Positions 44,101 through 51,586 of a stretch of DNA of 64,000 nt are shown here, piece by piece (the stretch's first letter is position 1; the number at the start of each line of letters is the position of its first letter). The stretch spans positions 1 through 64,000 of the forward strand of contig JAURYJ010000075.1 of NCBI GenBank assembly GCA_030653985.1. The letters run 5' to 3'. The position numbers were made by a program, and so were the translations under genes. The stretch is from Methylobacter sp. (GTDB lineage Bacteria; Pseudomonadota; Gammaproteobacteria; Methylococcales; Methylomonadaceae). The notes below the pieces were generated by a model, which saw nothing but the letters and a program-made list of their open reading frames with translations, did not search any database and had not been told where the DNA came from.

Positions 44101-45334
44101 TATTATCGGCGCGATCAAATTAATTGGCGGCAGTGGCCGCAACATAATCATTGCGGACAATGCCGATCAATTTATTGTGCTGGGCGCGGATGATGACGTA
44201 CTGCGTGGCGGTGGTGGCGACGATACTGTCGGCAGTTTGGATGGCAATGATCAGACTTTTGGCGATGAGGGCAATGACGTTGTCTACGGCGGTGCCGGTA
44301 ATGATCAGCTCAGCGGCGGTAGCGGCAACGACCAGATGAATGGCGGTTTCGGCTTTGATGTTGCGCTGCAACTAGGGGCGCTTAGCGATTATCAAGTGAT
44401 GAGGCTTGGCTCGTCGGTAATCCTGACTCATAACAGCTCCGGCGAACAAGACAGCTTTACTGATGTCGAACAAATTCGTTTTGACAGCGGCCCGGCGTTA
44501 ACGCTGGCTCATAGTCAAGCCGAAGCGGTAGCCGGACATTTGGTGGCTACTTGGTTACACCGTAACCTGACAGCCGATGAAGGGACTTATGTGCAGCACT
44601 ATTTAAGCACGGCCAGTGCCGATGATGTTGTCAAAGCCTTTTTAACCTTGCCGGAAACGGCCAATCTGACTACGCGCAGCAGTGACGGGTTGTTGGCAGG
44701 ACTCAATACTAATCCTTCGATACTGAACCTGGATGTCCACCGCGATCTAATCTTTAGCGCCGCTAATGATCAAGGCTACTTGCCTTTTGGCTTGGCGTTG
44801 ACTGTCGATGGCGGTGCCGGTTTTGATGTCTTGCATCTGTCCGGCACGCGTAAAGACATGCATCTGGCACAAAAAGCGAATGTCCTGGAGTTGACGCAAC
44901 TCAAGGATGGCTGCATGTTAAATCTGATCAATGCCGAAATACTGGCCTTTGACAGCGGCGAAACGGTGGTATTGGCGCATAATCCAACAGAAGGCATACT
45001 TGGCCGACTGGTTCATACTTTCTTTAACCGCGATGCCACGATAAACGAATGGCAACAAGGGCTGCAAGCGCTACAAGCTCATGTTGCGCCGGACACTATC
45101 CTCAACTGGTTTCAAGATCGTGCCAATCTGCAAGGCCTGAATAATAATGACTATATTCAAACACTTCATCAAAACACCTTCAACAGAGCGGCAAGCCTGG
45201 AAGAACTCGGTCATTATCAGCAACAGCTTGACCAGGGTACGCTGGACAGAAACGGGTTAGCGGTAGAGCTTGCCGCGAGTAGCGAGGCTATTGCCACGGT
45301 GGGTACGGTCATGCAATTCGAGGGATGGCTGTAA
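41102..45334 (+). CDS. large FG-GAP/VCBS-repeat, RTX and DUF4214 protein
   Basis: A 1410-residue acidic protein. Two blocks of five repeats (about 5-280 and 400-675) each carry NPFGLS and FVDIDGDGDLDAFVGN, the calcium-binding FG-GAP/VCBS pattern. A Calx-beta-like segment (about 290-395) separates them. Then come a SwmB-like adhesin domain (about 675-780), a Pro/Ala/Ser linker, a wall-like region, RTX nonapeptides (GGGGDDTVGS, GGAGNDQLSGGSGND) near 1040-1080 and two DUF4214 regions at the C-terminus. No N-terminal signal peptide is present; with RTX repeats this points to type I secretion, though no dedicated ABC exporter lies in the window. Likely a surface or extracellular protein, perhaps a target of the upstream transferase. 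Confidence 0.8.
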   Translation: MADPIFNFQSSNPFGLSNVGAYASPTFVDIDGDGDLDAFVGNSVGNILFFENTGSASSAAFASRITNPFGLSAVGSNASPTFVDIDGDGDLDAFVGNTAGEIWFFRNTPHSSAPNTPVFSLEATNPFGLSNVGNFAAPTFVDIDGDGDLDAFVGNRAGEICFFRNTPHSSAPNTPVFSLEATNPFGLSDVKWNASPTFVDIDGDGNLDAFVVNNFGEIRFFRNTPHSSAPNTPVFSLETTNLFGLSDVGSNASPTFVDIDGDGDLDAFVGNMHGNTLFFLNEPPPGVNIAQTGGSTAVTEGGATDTYTLVLNAAPTAEVTITLDNTNKQVTSDVATLTFTTANWNVAQTVTVTAVNDSVGEGKHSGVIKHTVTSTGSNYDNLAIGNVIVAITDNDLPVGNPTFNTPSTNPFGLSKVGTYASPTLVDIDGDGDLDAFVGNRAGDILFFENTGSASSPVFAAPSTNPFGLSNGGWSASPTFVDIDGDGDLDAFVGNWNGDILFFENTGNASSAAFAAPVTNDPFGLSTVGNSAAPTPTFVDIDGDGDLDAFVGNGSGDTLFFENTGNASSAAFTFISSNPFGLSKVEWNASPTFVDIDGDGDLDAFVGNMTGNTWFFENTGSASGPAFAYPVSSNPFGLSKVDNYAAPTFVDIDGDGDLDAFVGNGAGDILFFLNDNTPPVFASATVNGNTLVMSYTEATTLDAVNIPFPGAFVVLVGATANTVTAVVVNAVNKTVTLTLASAVANGNTVTVAYNDPTVNNDVNAIQDAGGTDAATLTATLVTNDTPAPTPGPSPAPSPSPVPAPVPTTEKLDGVVVTRTTATATATVTHPVTGKEQIITTEVATTTIPIIHDTRTDTNNATPQADIPLVRDRSGDTILQASLPVGVGLTSEAISGGDNLTLRELLMVASGPRTDASSFIDILGQGIDSYVTGVADETQVTVRTLTFQTDPGASDQIAAPNAPPIAINGEQNHPDHQKALIIDVRNLPHGSVLQLNNVEFAIIIGAIKLIGGSGRNIIIADNADQFIVLGADDDVLRGGGGDDTVGSLDGNDQTFGDEGNDVVYGGAGNDQLSGGSGNDQMNGGFGFDVALQLGALSDYQVMRLGSSVILTHNSSGEQDSFTDVEQIRFDSGPALTLAHSQAEAVAGHLVATWLHRNLTADEGTYVQHYLSTASADDVVKAFLTLPETANLTTRSSDGLLAGLNTNPSILNLDVHRDLIFSAANDQGYLPFGLALTVDGGAGFDVLHLSGTRKDMHLAQKANVLELTQLKDGCMLNLINAEILAFDSGETVVLAHNPTEGILGRLVHTFFNRDATINEWQQGLQALQAHVAPDTILNWFQDRANLQGLNNNDYIQTLHQNTFNRAASLEELGHYQQQLDQGTLDRNGLAVELAASSEAIATVGTVMQFEGWL
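41117..43115 (+). repeat. ten FG-GAP coding repeats in two blocks
   Basis: Units of about 135-195 bases recur at 41117-41945 and 42315-43115, with long identical tracts such as GTCGATATCGACGGCGATGG. Three units in the first block share an almost identical spacer (FFRNTPHSSAPNTPVFSLE). Such identity shows recent duplication or gene conversion and would allow slippage. Confidence 0.85.
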
Positions 45335-45676
45335 CCGGATAATCCTCAAAACAGCGATGAGTCCACAAAAAACCCACTGAATAATAACCCGCTTTAGTGG
45401 GTGGTTGTTCAGTTAATAGATATATTTCCTACTCCTGTCTTACGTAAAACAGTAACAATTTTAGGCTTCCCATTTAAAGCGGAACAATGTGCCATGCGGA
45501 GTGCAAGCTCTGCTTGCGAACAGGCAAAGCTTGTACTCCGATTTGTCCCGTTTTAAGTAGGAAACTCAATTTTAGACAACACAAGTCCATTAAAGCCCCA
45601 TTTATCAAACATCCTGCCTTATTTCGTGTCAAAATATGCCTTTATCTACTGTATTAAATTGAGAACTTAAGTCTTT
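45335..45676. other. intergenic region before the rimK-like gene
   Basis: It holds a small hairpin AACCCACT (45371-45378) / AGTGGGT (45396-45402), which may end the upstream transcript. Next is a nested palindromic element, about 45465-45570: inner arms CGGAGTGCAAGCTCTGCTTG and GGCAAAGCTTGTACTCCG, flanked by weaker arms TTTAAAGCGGAACAA and TTGTCCCGTTTTAA. No gene seen. Confidence 0.65.
45465..45570. repeat. nested palindromic element
   Basis: The inner inverted repeat at 45497-45540 starts CGGAGTGCAAGC and ends GCTTGTACTCCG. Outside it, TTCCCATTTAAAGCGGAACA and TGTCCCGTTTTAAGTAGGAA are imperfect complements. The design, a palindrome nested in another, is like that at 20094-20287, but the sequence differs. 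Confidence 0.65.
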
Positions 45677-46621
45677 ATGAGAATTGCTATTTTGTCCCGG
45701 AACCCAAAACTGTATTCGACCTCTCGGCTGGTTGCAGCTGCAGAAGAACGAGGCCATAAGGTGCGAGTGCTGGATGTATTACGTTGCTATATGAATATTA
45801 CTTCGCATAATCCCTCTATTCATTATCGGGGCGAAGACTTGACGGGATTCGATGCCGTTATTCCAAGAATTGGCGCTTCAGTCACTTTCTATGGGACTGC
45901 GGTATTAAGACAATTTGAAATGATGAATGTTTTTCCTTTAAACGAGTCGGTGGCCATATCACGCTCACGCGATAAATTAAGGTCGATTCAGTTGCTGGCC
46001 AGAAAAGGTATCGGCCTGCCGGTAACCGGTTTTGCTAACAATCCTGACGATATTGAAGATTTAATTGCTCAAGTGGGCGGCGCTCCACTGGTGATTAAGT
46101 TGCTGGAAGGTACACAAGGCATCGGCGTGGTCTTGGCCGAAACCCATAATGCGGCGGAGAGTGTTATTCAAGCTTTTATGGGCTTGAAAGCCAATATCAT
46201 GGTGCAGGAGTTCATCAAGGAAGCGGGCGGTAGTGATATTCGCTGCTTTGTGGTCGGCGATAAAGTGGTTGCCGCAATGAAGCGACAAGCGGCAACCGGT
46301 GAGTTTCGTTCGAACTTACACCGTGGCGGTTCTGCGACTTTAGTACGGTTAACACCGGAAGAACGCTCTACTGCGGTACGCGCTGCTAAAATCATGGGAC
46401 TCAATGTCTGCGGTGTCGATATCCTGCGTTCTAATCACGGTCCGGTCATTATGGAGGTTAATTCATCTCCGGGACTACAAGGTATTGAGAACGCCAGCGG
46501 TAAGGATATTGCGGAATTAATCATTAAATTTATTGAAAAACGCTTTGAAACCATGGAAATCTCTAAAGATAAATCGCCTACCAATTCAGACACCAGAACC
46601 CGTACTCGCGGTAAAGGTTAA
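45677..46621 (+). CDS. rimK: RimK-type ATP-grasp glutamate ligase
   Basis: A 314-residue ATP-grasp ligase of the RimK family, which adds glutamates to ribosomal protein S6 or, in relatives, makes alpha-glutamyl peptides. Residues 1-95 form the pre-ATP-grasp domain ([20 protein letters not shown]). The ATP-grasp core has [36 protein letters not shown] and the metal-binding [15 protein letters not shown]. Length and motifs are normal. A short basic tail after about 290 (TRTRTRGKG) is poorly conserved. The rubredoxin gene follows after 67 bases. Confidence 0.92.
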   Translation: MRIAILSRNPKLYSTSRLVAAAEERGHKVRVLDVLRCYMNITSHNPSIHYRGEDLTGFDAVIPRIGASVTFYGTAVLRQFEMMNVFPLNESVAISRSRDKLRSIQLLARKGIGLPVTGFANNPDDIEDLIAQVGGAPLVIKLLEGTQGIGVVLAETHNAAESVIQAFMGLKANIMVQEFIKEAGGSDIRCFVVGDKVVAAMKRQAATGEFRSNLHRGGSATLVRLTPEERSTAVRAAKIMGLNVCGVDILRSNHGPVIMEVNSSPGLQGIENASGKDIAELIIKFIEKRFETMEISKDKSPTNSDTRTRTRGKG

Positions 46622-46688
46622 CCGCGCTGTGCACCTCGCCAATTAAACACGTAGGCTACCCTTTTCATTCTCTTAAACAAGGCGGAAT

Positions 46689-46859
46689 ATGTCGGATTTT
46701 AAAAAATATCAGTGTTTAGAATGTGAACATATTTATGACGAAGCCAAAGGCGATCCTGATAGCGGTATTGCACCGGGAACCCGTTGGGCGGACATTCCCG
46801 ATAGTTGGGATTGCCCGATATGCGGTGCGCCAAAAAGTTTTTTCAAATTAATGGAATAA
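46689..46859 (+). CDS. rubredoxin
   Basis: A 56-residue rubredoxin, MSDFKKYQCLECEHIYDE onward. The two CxxC knuckles that hold the single iron are CLEC and CPIC, with PGTRWADIPDSWDCP between them, the usual spacing. It is a small cytosolic one-electron carrier; partners may include oxygenases or rubredoxin reductase, none of which is next to it. A GGCGGAAT sequence precedes the ATG. It may be cotranscribed with rimK. Confidence 0.95.
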   Translation: MSDFKKYQCLECEHIYDEAKGDPDSGIAPGTRWADIPDSWDCPICGAPKSFFKLME

Positions 46860-47017
46860 GCATTAATTTTTATAACCGTTCAGCGTTTTTGAACCCGGGA
46901 ATATTAAAAATGAAACTTCACCGTAGTTTTTGCATTGCCTACGTGGATAGAGGCAATAGGCGTGAGCAGGCAGCAGTCGCTTTACCCGACTACACGCCAT
47001 CGGCATTATTCAACAAA

Positions 47018-47653
47018 ATGGCTCAACGCCTTTTTTTGACACTGTTGTTTTTTTGTCCCTTTAGCGTATCGGCTGCCGATACCTGGAACTATCATCAAGA
47101 AAAAGACCGATTAAGCAATCGAACTTATAGCTTGGCTCAATCACCGTTGCCTCCTCGCGGTCTTTATGACAACATCCGGCTGGAAATTATCTGCAAGGAC
47201 AATAGCTTGCAGGTAGTTGTTGATGCCCATAGCCTGATCGCTTCGCAAGGCAGCGGCTTTGACTTTGAATACCAAGTCGACAAAAACCCTCGCGTCACCC
47301 TTCAAATGAATACTTTTAAGGACTCAAAGCGCCGAGGCTATAACGAAGACCAAGCAAAACGTATTATCGATGAAATAATGACCGGACAATCTCTGTTTAT
47401 TCGCGTCAATACCATGATACGCAAAGTGCTATCGGCGAAAATACCTTTAGAAGGCGCCGCCGAACCGGTTAAACAGGTTGTTTCCGATTGCGGCCTTAGC
47501 TTGGCCGATAATGCAACCAGTGAATCGGCCTATAGCTTGGCCGAATTTGAACGGGAATTTGGTCAACTGACGCCAGAGCAGCAACGGCAAGTTCTGAATA
47601 AAATCAAAATTATCATCATGGAAACGCAGAGAGCTCTTTTAATAGAAAAATGA
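47018..47653 (+). CDS. secreted or periplasmic protein of unknown function
   Basis: I do not recognise the family. The start at ATG 47018 is chosen because it begins a clean signal peptide (MAQRLFLTLLFFCPFSVSAA), giving 211 residues; an in-frame ATG at 46910 with a better GGGA-type ribosome site would add 36 residues, so the start is uncertain. The mature part is mixed alpha/beta, with a conserved-looking DNIRLEIICKDNSLQVVVDA stretch and a helical Gln/Glu-rich C-terminus (LTPEQQRQVLNKIKIIIMET). It lies between rubredoxin and the NnrS gene on the same strand. Confidence 0.6.
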   Translation: MAQRLFLTLLFFCPFSVSAADTWNYHQEKDRLSNRTYSLAQSPLPPRGLYDNIRLEIICKDNSLQVVVDAHSLIASQGSGFDFEYQVDKNPRVTLQMNTFKDSKRRGYNEDQAKRIIDEIMTGQSLFIRVNTMIRKVLSAKIPLEGAAEPVKQVVSDCGLSLADNATSESAYSLAEFEREFGQLTPEQQRQVLNKIKIIIMETQRALLIEK

Positions 47654-47705
47654 GTATAATTAACGACATTCTCGAACACAGAACCGAACCGTCTGGAAAA
47701 CCGCA

Positions 47706-48881
47706 ATGAAATCACAACCTATCTTCGATTACCCTATTTTTGCCTTGGGATTTAGAGCCTTTTTTGCCCTGGCAGGATTCGCGGCACTGGTTCTGATCGT
47801 CTTTTGGAATGCCCTGTTCAACGGTACCTTAACGGCGGAACATTATTTCCCTGATAGCTACTGGCATGCGCACGAAATGCTGTTAGGTTATGCCGTAGCC
47901 GTTATTGCAGGTTTTTTATTGACAGCGGTTAAAAACTGGACCGGCAAACCGACGGTAACCGGCGATCAATTGGCCAGCCTGTGTCTGTTATGGCTGTATG
48001 GACGCATCCTGCCGTTTTATGCAGGCGAATTGCCGGACGCCTTGATTGCAGCGGTGGATTTTGCTTTTTTGCCTGCCCTGGCTTATCAAGTCAGCAAGCC
48101 GATTATTCAGGCAAAGCAGTATAGAAATCTATTTTTTATCGGACTGATACTACTGTTGGCGCTGGGCAATGGCTTAATCCATGCACAAATGCTGGGTTTA
48201 CAAGAAAACACCGCAACGACAGGCATTCAACTGGTTGTTGCGACTATCATTATTTTGATTTTGATCATCGCCGGACGCGTGTTTCCTTTCTTTACCGAAC
48301 GGGCTATACCCGGAACGCTGACCATCAAAAATCCGATGCTGGATAACCTATCTGTAGCGTCAGCCGTTATTGTCTTTGCCCTGCAATTATTCGATATTTC
48401 AGGAACCTTGTTAGCCTTGGCGGCGATGGTTGCCGTAGTCGTTAATATTGTCAGGCTATCGATCTGGTATGTACCGCGCGTCATCTATGTACCGCTGTTA
48501 TGGGTGCTTTATGCCGGTTACGGCTGGATCGTTTTAGGCTTTATATTGACCGCCTTATCGGCCTATTCGATAGTATTGCCGTCGTTGGCCCTGCATGCTT
48601 TTACGCTGGGAGGTATCGGCGTATTAACCTTGGGCATGATGGCCAGGGTATCACTAGGCCACACCGGCCGTGCGCTGAAAGCGTCCAATGCGATAGTCAT
48701 TGCCTTTGCGTTGCTTAACATAGCAGCCTTGTTTCGGGTTTTATTGCCAATAGCGATGCCGGGTTGGTACGAAACCTTAATGTATGTATCAACACTTTCC
48801 TGGCTGGCCGCATTCTCGTTATTCATCTTTGTTTATGCGCCGATATTAAGCAGCGCAAGACCCGACGGTCAGGACGGTTAA
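47706..48881 (+). CDS. nnrS: NnrS family membrane protein
   Basis: A 391-residue protein with about twelve membrane helices. The N-terminus FALGFRAFFALAGFAAL and SYWHAHEMLLGYAVAVIAGF are the NnrS signature, including conserved His residues that may bind haem or copper. NnrS helps cells resist nitric oxide and related nitrosative stress in other Proteobacteria. No NO reductase or NsrR gene is next to it. The stop overlaps the start of the DUF2721 gene as TAATG. Confidence 0.9.
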   Translation: MKSQPIFDYPIFALGFRAFFALAGFAALVLIVFWNALFNGTLTAEHYFPDSYWHAHEMLLGYAVAVIAGFLLTAVKNWTGKPTVTGDQLASLCLLWLYGRILPFYAGELPDALIAAVDFAFLPALAYQVSKPIIQAKQYRNLFFIGLILLLALGNGLIHAQMLGLQENTATTGIQLVVATIIILILIIAGRVFPFFTERAIPGTLTIKNPMLDNLSVASAVIVFALQLFDISGTLLALAAMVAVVVNIVRLSIWYVPRVIYVPLLWVLYAGYGWIVLGFILTALSAYSIVLPSLALHAFTLGGIGVLTLGMMARVSLGHTGRALKASNAIVIAFALLNIAALFRVLLPIAMPGWYETLMYVSTLSWLAAFSLFIFVYAPILSSARPDGQDG

Positions 48882-49309
48882 TGCTATCCAAATTTGATGG
48901 TATTGTCGAACTGGTAACCAGCTCCCTGGTTTTGTTTTCCAGTATCGGTATTTTCGTACTGACCTTAAATGCCCGCTATACCCATGCCATAGGCCGGGTC
49001 AGAGACATTTACGATGAGTTGAAAACCAGTTCACAGGCACAAAAACTGGAAATAGAACTCAATACCATGGTGTACCGGTGTCACTTACTCAAATGGAGCT
49101 TCGGCCTGCTGTTATGTAGCGCGATTAGCAGCGGCGTGTTTGTGCTGGGTTCAATATCTTCACGATTCATCGGACATATCAGCGCTGATTTTTTGATTTT
49201 ATTTGTCGTATTCAGCGTGTTGTTTATCTTCAGCTCAATGGTTTGTTTGTTTATCGATGTACTGGCGTCTTTACGGGCGACTATGATTCATATCGAGAGA
49301 ATCCACTGA
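48881..49309 (+). CDS. DUF2721 family membrane protein
   Basis: A 142-residue membrane protein, MLSKFDGIVELVTSSLVLFS onward. Helices at about 10-28, 72-97 and 105-130 and the amphipathic NARYTHAIGRVRDIYDEL between the first two are typical of DUF2721, whose function is unknown. The start is placed at 48881 because it overlaps the NnrS stop; a frame open further upstream lies inside nnrS. The pairing suggests a role linked to NnrS or simple coexpression. Confidence 0.8.
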   Translation: MLSKFDGIVELVTSSLVLFSSIGIFVLTLNARYTHAIGRVRDIYDELKTSSQAQKLEIELNTMVYRCHLLKWSFGLLLCSAISSGVFVLGSISSRFIGHISADFLILFVVFSVLFIFSSMVCLFIDVLASLRATMIHIERIH

Positions 49310-49384
49310 ACAACTGAGGAGTCCAAAGCTAGCTTCGGATAATTCAAAGTCGGCTTTATGATTGAATTAAGGGTTTAGACTAGC

Positions 49385-49484
49385 ACTCAGTCAACTTTAT
49401 TCTGACAGTTAAGCAACTGAGTGTGGGGGCGGCTAAAGCCGCCCCCACAATTACAGGAACCCATCATTTTTAAATTGACTGAGT
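49385..49484. repeat. 100-bp element with terminal inverted repeats and central palindrome
   Basis: Ten-base terminal repeats ACTCAGTCAA (49385-49394) and TTGACTGAGT (49475-49484) enclose a perfect 11-bp-stem hairpin GTGGGGGCGGC / GCCGCCCCCAC (49423-49448, 4-base loop). It lies between the convergent DUF2721 and lpxK genes and may terminate both. Confidence 0.75.
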
Positions 49485-49489
49485 ATTGG

Positions 49490-50488
49490 TCACCTATGTT
49501 GCTTCTCCCGTAGCAGCCTTAATAAGCCCTCGGCAAAACCCGTTTCAGGAACGGCTGTTACCGGGATGTACCAATGCTGCTCACCTGCAAAAGCCATGCA
49601 CTTGACGGCGTCTTTTTCGGTCATCAATACCGGCTCGGAATCGGGAAACGAGATGTCCCTGACCTGGAATTTATAATGATCCGGAAAGCTGTGCGTTTTA
49701 CAGGTCAAACCGGCTGTCTCCAGCAGTTTAAAAAACCGGTTCGGATTGCCTATTCCTGCCAAGGCATGGCAGTCGGATACGATAAACTCCTGAAGGGTCT
49801 TTTTCTGGCCGGTGACCAAGTTGACAGCAGTATTTCCGGTGATTTGCATCGAAAACTCGTTGTCTTGATATTTTTCCCCATTCACAATAATAAAATCGAC
49901 GCTCTGCAATCTTTCTATAGGTTCGCGGAGCGGCCCTGCCGGCAGGCAATAGCTGTTACCGAAACGCCTTTCCCCGTCGATCACCGCAATCTCAATATCC
50001 CGATTTAGGGCGTAATGTTGCAGGCCGTCATCGGACAAAATGACATTACAGCCTGATTTTTCAAGCAATAGCCTGGCGGCATCAATCCGTATCGGACTGA
50101 CCGCCATCGGACAGCCGGTTTGTTTGGCTATCAACAAGGCTTCATCGCCGACCTGTTCCGCAGTGCTGTTGGCATCGATCCATTGCGGCCAGACTTCGGC
50201 CTGCCCGCCGTAGCCTCGGCTGATGATGCCGGGCTTGAAACCCTCGTTTTTAAGCAACTCGGCCAGCCAGATAATCAACGGCGTTTTGCCGGTGCCGCCC
50301 ACGGTAATGTTGCCTACCACGATGACAGGAACCGGCAAGGTGTGTGTTTTTAACACCCCGATACGGTACAAAAATTTCCTGAATTTAACGAAATCGCTGA
50401 ATAAAAACCCCAACGGCAACAAGATCAGGCCAATAAGCTGGTCTGTATACCAAACGTCGATCAGCCATCGGGATACCGTTTTTTTCAT
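49490..50488 (-). CDS. lpxK: tetraacyldisaccharide 4'-kinase
   Basis: A 332-residue LpxK, the inner-membrane kinase that phosphorylates the lipid A precursor at the 4' position. The P-loop is VGGTGKTPLIIWLA, followed by the family motifs ISRGYGG, DEALLIAKQTGCP and ILSDDGLQHYAL. The hydrophobic N-terminus (about 15-35) anchors it to the membrane. It starts 2 bases after exbD and is the third gene of exbB-exbD-lpxK, an arrangement common in Gammaproteobacteria. All motifs look intact. Confidence 0.95.
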   Translation of the reverse strand: MKKTVSRWLIDVWYTDQLIGLILLPLGFLFSDFVKFRKFLYRIGVLKTHTLPVPVIVVGNITVGGTGKTPLIIWLAELLKNEGFKPGIISRGYGGQAEVWPQWIDANSTAEQVGDEALLIAKQTGCPMAVSPIRIDAARLLLEKSGCNVILSDDGLQHYALNRDIEIAVIDGERRFGNSYCLPAGPLREPIERLQSVDFIIVNGEKYQDNEFSMQITGNTAVNLVTGQKKTLQEFIVSDCHALAGIGNPNRFFKLLETAGLTCKTHSFPDHYKFQVRDISFPDSEPVLMTEKDAVKCMAFAGEQHWYIPVTAVPETGFAEGLLRLLREKQHR

Positions 50489-50490
50489 GC

Positions 50491-50922
50491 TTAATCGCTC
50501 GGTTTCAATGTGGCAAAAGTGATATGACTGAATCCCACTTGACCGGCAATATCCAAAGCCGTCATGACCGCTTTGTTAGGCGTTTCATCAGCGGCATTGA
50601 TCACAAAAGGAAGATCTTTTGAATGCTCTGCAAGCTGACTCAATTCCTGTTTTAAGCCGTCCCTGGTTTGATTGATTAATTGATGAGGCAAGTTGTCATC
50701 ACCGATCAGGGAATAAATGCCGTTGGCATCGATGACCAGAGATACCGTTTTGGGATAATCTTTCGCCTCCGTTCCTTCCGCCTCAGGCAGCTTGATATTG
50801 ACTTCGGTCTGTCGGCTAAACGTTGTTGTCACCATGAAGAAAATCAACAACAAAAAAACCACGTCGATCATCGGCGTCATCGATATATCGATTTTTTCCT
50901 TTTTCTTGCGTTGAAATTTCAT
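50491..50922 (-). CDS. exbD: ExbD/TolR family protein
   Basis: A 143-residue energy-transducing protein with one N-terminal helix (about 15-35, MIDVVFLLLIFFMVTTTF) that carries the conserved membrane Asp (Asp19-like, in TPMIDVVF). A periplasmic domain follows. With the ExbB-like partner it uses the proton gradient to drive an outer-membrane or lipid-transport task. Its position before lpxK suggests a link to envelope biogenesis rather than to TonB, but this is inference. The start overlaps the exbB stop. Confidence 0.92.
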   Translation of the reverse strand: MKFQRKKKEKIDISMTPMIDVVFLLLIFFMVTTTFSRQTEVNIKLPEAEGTEAKDYPKTVSLVIDANGIYSLIGDDNLPHQLINQTRDGLKQELSQLAEHSKDLPFVINAADETPNKAVMTALDIAGQVGFSHITFATLKPSD

Positions 50923-51548
50923 CAGGATTCCCCGCGATCCCCATGAAGAATATCAATCAGTTTTACCGCTTCCTCTTCCATGCTGACGACATATTCATCG
51001 ACCAATCTTTCAAAATAGCGATGAAAAATCACACTGGGAATGGCCACCGTCAATCCGGCCGCCGTAGTGATCAATGCTACCGAAATGCCACCCGCCAGCA
51101 CAGCGGGATTGCCGACGCCATGCTCCATCAGCGCAGAAAAAACATTAATCATGCCGAACACGGTTCCTAACAAACCCAGCAGCGGGGTAATTAAGGCGAT
51201 AGTACCCAAGGTATTAAGGAAACGTTCCAGGTCATGCACGACCATCCTGCCCGCTTCTTCAACAGATTCCTTCATGAACCGTCGGCCATGCTGGCTATTA
51301 GCAAGACCTGCCGCCAAGATACGCCCGAGTGGGGAGCTGTTTTTCAAGTGCCGCAAGGTGACGTCATCCAGCTTTTTTTCGCGGGATAATTGCCATATCT
51401 GAGGAACCAGTGCAGGAGGTAAAATCTTTTTTCTTCGTAAAGACCAGAAACGTTCGACAACGATGCCCATGGCACCGATTGAACACAGTATGATGGGCAG
51501 CATCAGCCAGCCGCCGCTTTTTATAATTTCAAACACATTATTTCCCAA
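50922..51548 (-). CDS. exbB: ExbB/TolQ/MotA family proton channel protein
   Basis: A 208-residue membrane protein with three helices (about 12-30, 110-135, 150-175). The MotA/TolQ/ExbB domain is visible as LNTLGTIALITPLLGLLGTV then FGMINVFSAL and GISVALITTAAGLTVAIPSV, the most conserved part of the family. It forms a proton-driven complex with the ExbD-like protein encoded next. It is the first gene of exbB-exbD-lpxK. Confidence 0.92.
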   Translation of the reverse strand: MGNNVFEIIKSGGWLMLPIILCSIGAMGIVVERFWSLRRKKILPPALVPQIWQLSREKKLDDVTLRHLKNSSPLGRILAAGLANSQHGRRFMKESVEEAGRMVVHDLERFLNTLGTIALITPLLGLLGTVFGMINVFSALMEHGVGNPAVLAGGISVALITTAAGLTVAIPSVIFHRYFERLVDEYVVSMEEEAVKLIDILHGDRGES

Positions 51549-51586
51549 AAAAATTACAGGCCGAATTCGCGCAACCCGGCGCTATT

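Noticed and set aside
46805-46909. Upstream extension of the secreted unknown protein to 46805
   Set aside because: That stretch overlaps the rubredoxin gene in another frame and would bury the signal peptide deep inside the protein.
49490-51548. exbBD as part of a TonB iron-uptake system
   Set aside because: No tonB or receptor gene is adjacent, and the exbB-exbD-lpxK order is usual for an envelope-related operon.
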